In this document: piece after piece, positions 1-5,574 of the stretch
How the letters are laid out: every line of letters begins with the position of its first letter
Numbering within the stretch: the stretch's first letter is position 1
Assembly: GCA_001818435.1 (NCBI GenBank)
Contig: MHKO01000023.1
Coordinates: 6,660 to 15,422, forward strand
Length of the DNA: 8,763 nt
Reading direction: 5' to 3'
DNA from: Candidatus Komeilibacteria bacterium RIFCSPLOWO2_02_FULL_48_11
Lineage (GTDB): Bacteria; Patescibacteriota; Patescibacteriia; UBA2169
Notes under the pieces: model-generated
The model's database searches: none
What the model saw: the letters and a program-made list of their open reading frames with translations, nothing else
Told to the model about the DNA's origin: nothing
Made by a program: the position numbers and the translations under genes

Positions 1-41
1 AAGTCCTTCCAGTATAACATAGAACTAAAATTATGCAAGGG

Positions 42-77
42 TCCTGCACCTTTTTTGACCCTAAAAAAGGTGCAGGA
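42..77 (-). terminator. Perfect 15-bp hairpin downstream of the Phd-like gene, possible terminator
   Basis: Positions 42-56 and 63-77 are perfectly complementary (TCCTGCACCTTTTTT against AAAAAAGGTGCAGGA) with a 6-nt loop. The hairpin begins 30 nt after the stop codon of the Phd-like gene, so an end-of-transcript role is plausible. It is not a textbook intrinsic terminator: the T/A run is inside the stem next to the loop, and no U-tract follows on either strand. The loop (57-62, GACCCT) is also complementary to 38-43 (AGGGTC), which gives an alternative or pseudoknot pairing. It could equally be a dispersed palindromic repeat. Confidence 0.4.
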
Positions 78-107
78 TTGACGTAGAAAATAATACTAAA
101 AAAGCAG

Positions 108-458
108 TTATCTGTCAATACTTTCAAAATAGTAAGGATCTTCGGTCATTTCTTCATCTTCATCCTCAAAATCATCATCTAAAGACTCGTCCCAAGTACC
201 CCAATCAGTCGCCTTTTCTTCAACATCAACTTCATTTTCTACTTCCTGCCGACTTTTCCACACCGCGATATCGCGGTTTATTTTATCCAAAAGCTCGTCT
301 TCTGTCAACGCGGCCACCTCGCTTTTCCGCAGAGCCAGGCGCTCGTATTCAGGCAAAGACATGACCGCATAAGCCTCATCCCCTGTTTCAGGCAGGATAA
401 TGCAGCGGTCCCCGGTTTTATTGATAAGTTCCAACACTTTATTTAGGGATTTTGTCAT
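108..458 (-). CDS. Phd/YefM-like small protein with acidic C-terminal tail
   Basis: A 116-residue protein. Residues 1-45 resemble the N-terminal DNA-binding fold of Phd/YefM antitoxins: a helix (SLNKVLELINKTG), two strands with the pattern CIILPETGDEAYAVMSL, then PEYERL at 36-41. This matches the family layout in which a variable strand is followed by a (D/E)YE-type helix. Residues 49-70 form a second helix (LTEDELLDKINRDIAVWKS). The rest is strongly acidic (DDDFEDEDEE near 94-103) and ends PYYFESIDR. In Phd antitoxins the C-terminal part neutralises the toxin; whether this tail does so is unknown. No toxin ORF adjoins it directly; the nearest candidate partner is the Doc-domain gene at 1921-2934. 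The ATG at 458 was chosen because the domain begins there and a promoter ends near 497. The reading frame is open further upstream, but no ATG, GTG or TTG lies between the predicted transcript start and 458. An AAGGAGG lies 22 nt before the ATG, which is unusually far. Confidence 0.7.
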   Translation of the reverse strand: MTKSLNKVLELINKTGDRCIILPETGDEAYAVMSLPEYERLALRKSEVAALTEDELLDKINRDIAVWKSRQEVENEVDVEEKATDWGTWDESLDDDFEDEDEEMTEDPYYFESIDR

Positions 459-480
459 ACTGGGCGTGATTAATAATTTT

Positions 481-488
481 GCCTCCTT
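481..488 (-). promoter_or_regulatory. Distant Shine-Dalgarno sequence ahead of the Phd-like gene
   Basis: The minus strand reads AAGGAGGC at 488-481, a perfect anti-16S match. It is 22 nt from the ATG at 458 and only a few nt after the predicted transcript start. At normal SD spacing there is no ATG, GTG or TTG in any frame, so either initiation occurs at the distant ATG, a rare start codon is used, or the match has another role. Confidence 0.4.
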
Positions 489-496
489 GTGTATGT

Positions 497-525
497 ATTG
501 TAGTAAAAAAAATGGACTTTGGCAA
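497..525 (-). promoter_or_regulatory. Promoter of the Phd-like gene
   Basis: On the minus strand a -35 box TTGCCA (525-520) and a -10 box TACAAT (502-497) are separated by exactly 17 nt; each matches the sigma-70 consensus at five of six positions. Transcription would start near 490, giving a leader of about 32 nt before the ATG at 458. The promoter lies downstream of the terminator at 543-589, so the Phd-like gene appears to be its own transcription unit. Confidence 0.6.
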
Positions 526-542
526 AACTGAAAAGCAAGAAT

Positions 543-589
543 AAAAAAAGCTCTGTGTCCGCCTGCATGACGCAACCAGACACAGAGCT
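543..589 (-). terminator. Rho-independent terminator of the TonB-like gene
   Basis: An 11-bp perfect stem (AGCTCTGTGTC at 549-559 against GACACAGAGCT at 579-589) with a 19-nt loop. On the minus strand it is followed at once by a run of T (complement of 543-548). It starts about 60 nt after the stop codon at 651. The plus strand has no T-run on the other side, so it works in the minus direction only. It separates the TonB-like gene from the Phd-like gene. Confidence 0.8.
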
Positions 590-650
590 ATTGGTTGATG
601 TCAAAGAACAGGCGGCGCCAATGTTCAGGCGCCGTCCAAAAAACAAGATG

Positions 651-1712
651 TCATCGCAACGATTTCGCAATCACGCGAACCGTTGCGATAATTTTATTGT
701 CATAGTCCCGAGGCTTTGTCACCCCGGGCTTTGCTAATATAACAATTTCCTCAAGAATGCGTTTATTTCTATTGTACTTCAAAATAAACGCTAGGCCCTC
801 TGGTAGTTCAGCCTGCAGGCCATACATACCTTCAGGCTTGAGCGCAACTTTCATTTGGTCAGTGACATAATCTTGGGCATTGAGATTGCTTAAACGCCCC
901 TCTATCATCACTATGTCAGCCAGCGCCTTGGCGAGACTTGAACCGGGGCTAAAATCTGAGAACTTTAATGTTCCCAGAAGTTCATAATCCCCGTCCCCAA
1001 GCCCTCTGACATTTCCTCTACCGCCTCCACCCTGGCCAATCCCACCACCGCGGCCACTACTACCCGCGCCGCCACGCCCTTTGGCTCCTTCTCCTCCACC
1101 CGTCACCCCGCCTCCTTTAGATAGGTCGTGGAGGGGAGAAGTTGGAAGTCCAATTGGCGGCCCGACACCACCGCCGCCAATTTGGCCTGTCGGACGCTCA
1201 ACCCGCTGTGGGGATGAGGGCGGAAGCTCATAATCCCCGCGATGGCGGGTGGTGATGTCTGGCCCGGCCGGAGTCGGAATATCCCGTGACATATCCGGGA
1301 TTGGCCGGCGTCGGACCTGCGCTGTCCCCATGGGTGGGGGCTCGTACTTCCGAGCATAGTCAGGAATTCTGTTGCTCGATGGAAGCTCCTGCCGCGGGGC
1401 CGAAGCACCGCCCCGAGCCCCACCCGTACTCCGGCTCACCACCACTTCCTCTTTTGGCTGGGGTTTTGGAGGTGGCGGCCTAATAGCTTCAACCCTCCTA
1501 GATTCAGGAGGATTGTACTCCATCTCCTCAAACTCAATAAAAACTGGCCGCCGACTTGGCTTGTCTAGACGAACAGAAAAGCGAGCCGGCATAAAGGTTA
1601 AAAGCAAAAACATAAACAAAACCGATGTAACCCAAATCCTCCAGTTAATGTGCGACAAGCTCATTGTCGCACCGTTGTACTGGAGATTCCGGTAATCTCG
1701 TTCTTTTTTCAT
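651..1712 (-). CDS. TonB-like single-pass membrane protein with proline- and glycine-rich linker
   Basis: A 353-residue protein that I cannot assign to a named family. A short cytoplasmic N-terminus is followed by one membrane segment at about 25-42 (WVTSVLFMFLLLTFMPA). Next comes an acidic stretch and a proline-rich part (RPPPPKPQPKEE, 78-89), then a longer region rich in P and R to about 175 and a glycine-rich linker at about 177-240. A folded-looking C-terminal domain spans about 245-353. This order (anchor, Pro-rich spacer, C-terminal domain) is that of TonB-type energy transducers, and the RPPPPKPQPKE segment is typical of them. The C-terminal domain is not a TonB domain I can recognise. 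GDYEL occurs twice (159-163 and 240-244), on either side of the glycine-rich part. The ATG at 1712 is supported by AGGAGG 9 nt upstream; Met17 is a weaker alternative. The gene is monocistronic, with its own candidate promoter and a strong terminator. Its strong SD contrasts with rpsL, fusA and the RhuM-Doc gene, a hint of transfer. The function is unknown. Confidence 0.75.
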   Translation of the reverse strand: MKKERDYRNLQYNGATMSLSHINWRIWVTSVLFMFLLLTFMPARFSVRLDKPSRRPVFIEFEEMEYNPPESRRVEAIRPPPPKPQPKEEVVVSRSTGGARGGASAPRQELPSSNRIPDYARKYEPPPMGTAQVRRRPIPDMSRDIPTPAGPDITTRHRGDYELPPSSPQRVERPTGQIGGGGVGPPIGLPTSPLHDLSKGGGVTGGGEGAKGRGGAGSSGRGGGIGQGGGGRGNVRGLGDGDYELLGTLKFSDFSPGSSLAKALADIVMIEGRLSNLNAQDYVTDQMKVALKPEGMYGLQAELPEGLAFILKYNRNKRILEEIVILAKPGVTKPRDYDNKIIATVRVIAKSLR

Positions 1713-1720
1713 GACCTTGT

Positions 1721-1745
1721 ACCTCCTACCTCGTATACCTCGTAT
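1721..1745 (-). promoter_or_regulatory. Ribosome-binding-site array from a tandem 9-bp repeat
   Basis: The ribosome-binding site AGGAGG occupies 1727-1722, 9 nt before the ATG at 1712, and fixes the start of the TonB-like gene. Just upstream the 9-mer ACCTCGTAT (plus strand) is repeated exactly at 1728-1736 and 1737-1745. On the minus strand this gives three successive GAGGT cores. Only the nearest is well placed for initiation; the two others look like duplication of the same site. Confidence 0.65.
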
Positions 1746-1781
1746 GTTTTGAATTAATAAAATGTCAAAGTTCGGATTAAA

Positions 1782-1810
1782 ACTCTATCATAAAATTACA
1801 AAAATGTCAA
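1782..1810 (-). promoter_or_regulatory. Candidate promoter of the TonB-like gene
   Basis: The minus strand carries a perfect -35 box TTGACA at 1810-1805, and 17 nt further TAGAGT (1787-1782), a four-of-six -10 match. Two more perfect TTGACA boxes lie at 1819-1814 and 1768-1763. A better -10 sequence, TATGAT, sits at 1792-1787 but only 12 nt from the nearer box or 21 nt from the farther one. The repeated TTGACA comes from a tandem AAAAATGTC at 1800-1817. A promoter here is likely, but the exact pairing is uncertain. Confidence 0.4.
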
Positions 1811-1834
1811 AAATGTCAAGCACACCAGTGCTGG

Positions 1835-1905
1835 GCAATGGCTCATTTCCACCATTTGAGCCGTATCCGCCTTTAGGGAGTGAGCCATATCTACTGGGTT
1901 GGAGT
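1835..1905. repeat. Direct repeat copy 1, downstream of the RhuM-Doc gene
   Basis: Positions 1838-1905 match 3044-3110 in the same orientation, with roughly five substitutions and one single-base indel. Inside are a forward motif GCAATGGCTCA (1835-1845) and two inverted motifs, TGAGCCGTATC (1857-1867) and TGAGCCATATC (1881-1891). The shared sequence ends after CTACTGGGTTGGAGT at 1905, 15 nt from the stop codon of the RhuM-Doc gene at 1921. Compared with copy 2 the forward half is more decayed and the two outermost forward motifs are absent. Confidence 0.85.
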
Positions 1906-1920
1906 GTAGCGGCGGGGTAA

Positions 1921-2934
1921 TTACTCGGTTATCAAATGCTTAATAATCATAACCATGGTCTCTTTTTCTTTGGGGTCGCTCTCGGCAATCAAAAGCGCCA
2001 GCGCGGTCAGAGCGTTGTCATTGATTTTCTTTTCCCCTGATGAGCGGTACAAGTAGTTGGTTTTATCCAAAAAATACACAAATAAAAACGCGGCGGTGCG
2101 CTTATTGCCGTCCGAGAACGGATGGTCTTTGATGGTGAAATACAAAAGGTGCGACGCCTTGTCTTCGATAGTCGGATATAATTCCTTGCCTTCAAAAGTC
2201 TGATACAACCCGCGGATAATGCTCGCGAAACTTTGGCCGCGTTCTTGGCCGAACAAATCGCCGGCTTCTTTTTTGGCCGTCAACTCGGCTTTAATCCGCT
2301 CAATGATTGTCAAGCAATCTTTATACGCCAAAACAAAGGCCGTCTTTTTCCCTTTAACCTTGGCCAGCGCTCCCCGATCATACGCTTGCAAAGTGGAAAG
2401 GGTTTTGGCGTAGTTGGCCAGAAGATTTAATATTTCTCCGGCTTGGCCTTTGAGTAATTCTTTTTGGGATTTGGCCTGCAAAAAAGCGACGGCGGTTTGC
2501 AATTCGTTGAATTTCGCCCGCGCCTCGGCCAACCGGGTTTCGTTGAGGGCATAACCATGCAACAGGTACTTTTTTAATATCCGCGTCGACCAAATGCGAA
2601 ATTGCGTGGCTCGGATGGAATTAACGCGATAGCCAACGGAAATAATCACGTCCAAATTATACAAATTGATTTTGCGGAGTTTTCCGTCGGCGGCAACCTG
2701 TTCCAAAATGGAACAGGTTAAACTGGCGTCCAATTCTTTTGCTTTATAAATATTGTTTACGTGTTTTACGATAGCCGGCCTTTGGGCGCCAAAAAGCAAA
2801 GCCATTTGCCGGGCATCAAGCCAAACCGTTTCATCCTGAAACTGCACTTTTAATTCAACCGCGTTGGTTGCGGTCTTATAGATGACAACTTCGCCTCTCT
2901 TTAAATTATCTTTTTGCGCCTTAATCTTCTTCAT
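1921..2934 (-). CDS. RhuM-family protein with C-terminal Doc/Fic domain
   Basis: A 337-residue protein with two parts. Residues about 16-135 are a RhuM (virulence protein) domain, recognised by VWLDARQMALLFG (37-49), INLYNLDVIISVGYRVNS (89-106) and the QFRIWSTRILKKYLLHGYAL stretch (111-130). Residues about 135-225 are mostly helical and join it to a Doc/Fic domain. The Fic-fold motif is HPFSDGNKRT at 271-280: catalytic His271, Asp275, Gly276, Asn277 and Lys278-Arg279. The GNKR form is that of Doc-type death-on-curing proteins rather than the GNGR of AMP-transferring Fic proteins. Doc phosphorylates EF-Tu, so a toxin-like protein-modifying role is a reasonable inference; the target here is unknown. 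No antitoxin gene adjoins it. The ATG at 2934 has no SD, but a promoter ends so close that the mRNA is probably leaderless. The gene sits between two ~67-bp direct repeats and looks like an accessory cassette. Confidence 0.9.
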   Translation of the reverse strand: MKKIKAQKDNLKRGEVVIYKTATNAVELKVQFQDETVWLDARQMALLFGAQRPAIVKHVNNIYKAKELDASLTCSILEQVAADGKLRKINLYNLDVIISVGYRVNSIRATQFRIWSTRILKKYLLHGYALNETRLAEARAKFNELQTAVAFLQAKSQKELLKGQAGEILNLLANYAKTLSTLQAYDRGALAKVKGKKTAFVLAYKDCLTIIERIKAELTAKKEAGDLFGQERGQSFASIIRGLYQTFEGKELYPTIEDKASHLLYFTIKDHPFSDGNKRTAAFLFVYFLDKTNYLYRSSGEKKINDNALTALALLIAESDPKEKETMVMIIKHLITE

Positions 2935-2942
2935 GTCTATTA

Positions 2943-2971
2943 ATTTTAGCCCTTAACTTGCGAAAAATCAA
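2943..2971 (-). promoter_or_regulatory. Promoter of the RhuM-Doc gene, giving a leaderless mRNA
   Basis: On the minus strand -35 TTGATT (2971-2966) and -10 TAAAAT (2948-2943) are 17 nt apart. The start of transcription would fall near 2936, two nt from the ATG at 2934. This explains the missing Shine-Dalgarno sequence and supports that ATG. The motif cluster of repeat copy 2 begins about 24 nt upstream of the -35 box, a possible place for a regulator to bind. Confidence 0.55.
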
Positions 2972-2994
2972 CAAAAATCCACCTTATCGGCCAC

Positions 2995-3110
2995 TATTCG
3001 GCTCAAATCAATGCCAAGATATGGCTCAGGGGACAAACAGGATATGGCTCAATTCCACCATTTGAGCCATATCCGCCCCAGGGGGTGAGCCATATCTACT
3101 GGGTTGGAGT
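2995..3110. repeat. Direct repeat copy 2 with phased inverted motifs, upstream of the RhuM-Doc gene
   Basis: The 11-mer GATATGGCTCA occurs forward at 3018-3028 and 3041-3051, with a degenerate copy ending ATTCGGCTCA at 2996-3005. It occurs inverted (TGAGCCATATC) at 3063-3073 and 3086-3096. Copies on the same side are exactly 23 bp apart, and the inner pair starts 22 bp apart. The two inner copies form a 12-bp perfect hairpin (3041-3052 with 3062-3073, loop of 9 nt). Positions 3044-3110 are the part shared with copy 1. The arrangement resembles arrays of protein-binding sites at transposon ends or in an operator; which it is cannot be told from this window. Confidence 0.85.
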
Positions 3111-3182
3111 TTTTGGCCGATGTGATGGATTTTGCTGCCATCTCTCTGCTTTACTCTTTTCCACCTAGTGCGTCAAGCAATA

Positions 3183-3210
3183 AAAGAGCCCCACAGATGC
3201 GAGGCTCTTT
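3183..3210 (-). terminator. Rho-independent terminator after fusA
   Basis: AAAGAGCC (3183-3190) pairs with GGCTCTTT (3203-3210) across a 12-nt loop, beginning 10 nt after the fusA stop codon. On the minus strand the stem ends CTCTTTTATTG, a short U-rich tail. It ends the rpsL-rpsG-fusA unit before the accessory region, so no tuf gene is co-transcribed here. Confidence 0.75.
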
Positions 3211-3220
3211 GTAAAACTCT

Positions 3221-5320
3221 TTACTTCCTCCCCTTCCCCTCCCCGCCTTTAGCCGCCACAATCTCGGCGGCGATGTTGGCGGGAACTTCCTGGTAATTTT
3301 TGAATTCCATGGAATAAGAGGCCCGGCCCTGGCTCATGGAGCGCAGAGCCGTGGCATAGCCGAACATCTCGGCCAAAGGCACTTCCGCGTCCACTACTTT
3401 GATGTTACCGCGGTCGCTCATTTCATGAATTTGCGCGCGCTTGGAGTTAAGATCGCCGATGACATCGCCCATGAATTCCTCCGGAGTCACCACTTCCACT
3501 TTCATAATCGGCTCAAGCAAAATCGGCTTGGCCCGGCGGCAGGCTTCGCGGAAAGCCATGCCGGCCGCGATCTTGAAAGCGATTTCCGAAGAATCAACGT
3601 CATGGAATGAACCGTCATACACCGCGGCCTTGATATCGACAATCGGGTAGCCGGCCACCACCCCAGAACCCAGGGCCTCATGAATGCCTTTGTTGATGGC
3701 TGGAATAAATTCGCGGGGAATAACGCCGCCTTTAATCTCGTCAATATATTCATAACCAGCCCCGGTCTCGTTCGGCTCCACCCTCAGCCAGCAATGGCCG
3801 TACTGGCCATGGCCCCCGGACTGCTTGATGTACCGGCCTTCGGCCTGGGCTATGGCTCGGATGGTTTCGCGATAAGCCACCTGGGGCCGGCCCACGTTGG
3901 CCTCAACTTTAAATTCCCGCTTCATGCGCTCCACCAGAATTTCCAGATGCAGTTCGCCCATGCCGGAAATGATGGTCTGGCCAGTTTCTTCGTCGCTCTT
4001 GATTTTGAAAGTCGGGTCTTCTTCAGCCAGCCTGGCCAAAGCAAAGCCCATTTTTTCCTGGTCAGCCTTGGTTTTGGGCTCAATGGCCACGTGGATGACC
4101 GGGGTCGGGAAAATAATGGATTCCAGCATCACCGGATGCTCCGGGTCGCAAAGCGTGTGGCCCGTAACCGTGCCTTTCAAACCCACGGCCGCGGCAATCT
4201 CGCCGGCATAAACCTCTTCCACGTCTTCGCGGTGGTTGGCGTGCAGGCGCACAACGCGGCCCAAACGCTCTTTGCCGCCGGTGGAGGCGTTCATAATGTA
4301 GGAACCGGCCTGGACCGTGCCGGAATAAACGCGGAAAAAAATCAGCTTGCCCACGAACGGGTCAACCGCGACTTTAAAAGCCAGAGCCGCGAATGGCTCG
4401 TCGTCCGATGGCTGGCGCTTAATCTTGGTTTCCGGATTTTTTGGGTCAAAGCCCTCAATGGCCCCAACATCCAAAGGCGACGGCAAATAATCGCACACCC
4501 CGTCCAAAACTTTTTGAATGCCTTTATTTTTTAAAGCGCTGCCGCAAAAAATCGGCACCAGGTGGCTTCCCACCACGGCGTGGCGCAGACCTTTTTTCCA
4601 ATCTTCAATGCTAATCTGCTCGCCATTAAGATAACGATGCATCAAGCCTTCCTCGTTTTCGGCAATGGCTTCTAAAAGCTTATGGCGATATTCAGCGGCT
4701 TTAGTTTTCAGGTCAACCGGAATTTCGGTTTCTTCCGCTTCTTTGCCCAAATCATCACTCTTATAGATGTAAGCTTTCTCTTTTAATAAATCAACAATGC
4801 CCTTGAAATTTTCCTCTTGCCCAATAGGGAGCTGCACCGGATAAGCGCTCTTGGTCAGGCGCTTGTGAATGGCGGCCACGTCTTTGTAAAAATCCGCGCC
4901 AGTGCGGTCCAGTTTATTAATGAAGCAGACGCGCGGCACTTTGTATTTGTCGGCCTGGTGCCAGACGGTTTCGGATTGCGGCTCCACGCCAGCCACGCCG
5001 TCAAACACAACAACGCCGCCGTCTAAGACGCGGAGCGAACGTTCCACTTCAGCCGTAAAATCCACGTGGCCCGGAGTATCAATGATGTTGATGCGGCAGT
5101 CGTTCCAGAAACAAGTGGTGGCCGCTGAAGTGATGGTGATGCCGCGCTCCCGCTCCTGATCCATCCAGTCCATAGTGGCCTCGCCTTCATGAACCTCGCC
5201 GATCTTGTGCTTTTTGCCGGTGTAAAACAAAACCCGCTCCGTAAAAGTGGTTTTGCCGGCGTCAATGTGGGCGATGATGCCGATATTTCTGATCTTATCT
5301 AGTGGGTAGTCACGAGGCAT
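3221..5320 (-). CDS. fusA: Translation elongation factor G (EF-G)
   Basis: EF-G is the GTPase that moves tRNAs and mRNA through the ribosome after peptide transfer and, with ribosome recycling factor, splits ribosomes. The 699 residues are normal full length. Domain I (about 1-290) has all GTPase motifs: P-loop HIDAGKTT (18-25), switch I RGITIT (59-64), DTPGH (81-85) with the catalytic His85, NKLD (135-138) and CGSALKNKG (259-267). Domain II covers about 305-400. Domain III carries GMGELHLE (453-460). Domain IV has GGHGQYGHC (502-510) and SSEIAFKIA (577-585). Domain V ends in a Lys/Gly-rich tail. Nothing essential is missing. The ATG at 5320 matches the conserved family N-terminus; no SD precedes it. 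It follows rpsG in the usual str order, but 254 bp away because of the palindromic element between them, and is followed by a terminator. Confidence 0.98.
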   Translation of the reverse strand: MPRDYPLDKIRNIGIIAHIDAGKTTFTERVLFYTGKKHKIGEVHEGEATMDWMDQERERGITITSAATTCFWNDCRINIIDTPGHVDFTAEVERSLRVLDGGVVVFDGVAGVEPQSETVWHQADKYKVPRVCFINKLDRTGADFYKDVAAIHKRLTKSAYPVQLPIGQEENFKGIVDLLKEKAYIYKSDDLGKEAEETEIPVDLKTKAAEYRHKLLEAIAENEEGLMHRYLNGEQISIEDWKKGLRHAVVGSHLVPIFCGSALKNKGIQKVLDGVCDYLPSPLDVGAIEGFDPKNPETKIKRQPSDDEPFAALAFKVAVDPFVGKLIFFRVYSGTVQAGSYIMNASTGGKERLGRVVRLHANHREDVEEVYAGEIAAAVGLKGTVTGHTLCDPEHPVMLESIIFPTPVIHVAIEPKTKADQEKMGFALARLAEEDPTFKIKSDEETGQTIISGMGELHLEILVERMKREFKVEANVGRPQVAYRETIRAIAQAEGRYIKQSGGHGQYGHCWLRVEPNETGAGYEYIDEIKGGVIPREFIPAINKGIHEALGSGVVAGYPIVDIKAAVYDGSFHDVDSSEIAFKIAAGMAFREACRRAKPILLEPIMKVEVVTPEEFMGDVIGDLNSKRAQIHEMSDRGNIKVVDAEVPLAEMFGYATALRSMSQGRASYSMEFKNYQEVPANIAAEIVAAKGGEGKGRK

Positions 5321-5329
5321 AATTCATAA

Positions 5330-5550
5330 TGTCATCCCGAGGCGTTCTAGGAACGCGCCATAAGCAATGGGCTCGGGAAACGTAGCAACGTTATTAATTA
5401 CAATAGATGAGGCACGCCGAGAGGATCCCCTGGTAATCGCGATTAACATGGGATCCTCTCGCCCCGCGACATCGCGATTCGTTGATTTTCGTTCATTGGT
5501 TTGCCACGCCCGTGATTTATAGCGTCTCCTATTAGGGGCTCGGGATGACA
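5330..5550. mobile_element. Palindromic MITE-like element between rpsG and fusA
   Basis: A 221-bp imperfect palindrome with nested levels sharing one centre near 5440. The ends are TGTCATCCCGAG (5330-5341) and CTCGGGATGACA (5539-5550), a perfect 12-bp terminal inverted repeat. The middle has CGAGAGGATCCC (5418-5429) with GGGATCCTCTCG (5450-5461), and the core is the self-complementary TAATCGCGATTA (5434-5445). Intermediate stretches also match imperfectly, for example TAGGAACGC (5348-5356) with GCGTCTCCTA (5522-5531). Both ends are flanked by ATAA (5326-5329 and 5551-5554), a possible target-site duplication. A second end-like sequence TCGGAATGACA lies at 5558-5568. It has no credible ORF, so it would be non-autonomous. 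Transcribed in the str mRNA, it should fold into a long hairpin. Confidence 0.7.
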
Positions 5551-5574
5551 ATAAGATTCGGAATGACAGTTTGT

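Noticed and set aside
690..735. Another copy of the GTCATCCCGAG palindrome end near TCATAGTCCCGAGG
   Set aside because: The match is short and interrupted and lies inside the intact C-terminal coding part of the TonB-like gene.
1372..1695. Plus-strand open frames opposite the TonB-like gene
   Set aside because: They are antisense shadows of the glycine/proline-rich codons; the minus-strand frame has a strong SD, a promoter and a terminator.
1835..3110. CRISPR array from repeated TGAGCCATATC motifs
   Set aside because: The units are 11 bp, occur in both orientations and have 11-12-bp gaps that are partly repeated themselves; this is a palindromic binding array, not repeats with unique spacers.
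3680..4534. A 284-residue plus-strand open frame
   Set aside because: It lies antisense within fusA, whose motifs are intact; its product has no recognisable features and its openness follows from codon bias of the real gene.
5324..5551. A 75-residue minus-strand open frame between fusA and rpsG
   Set aside because: It covers the palindromic element almost exactly, and its residues are just the translation of inverted-repeat DNA; no SD or family resemblance.
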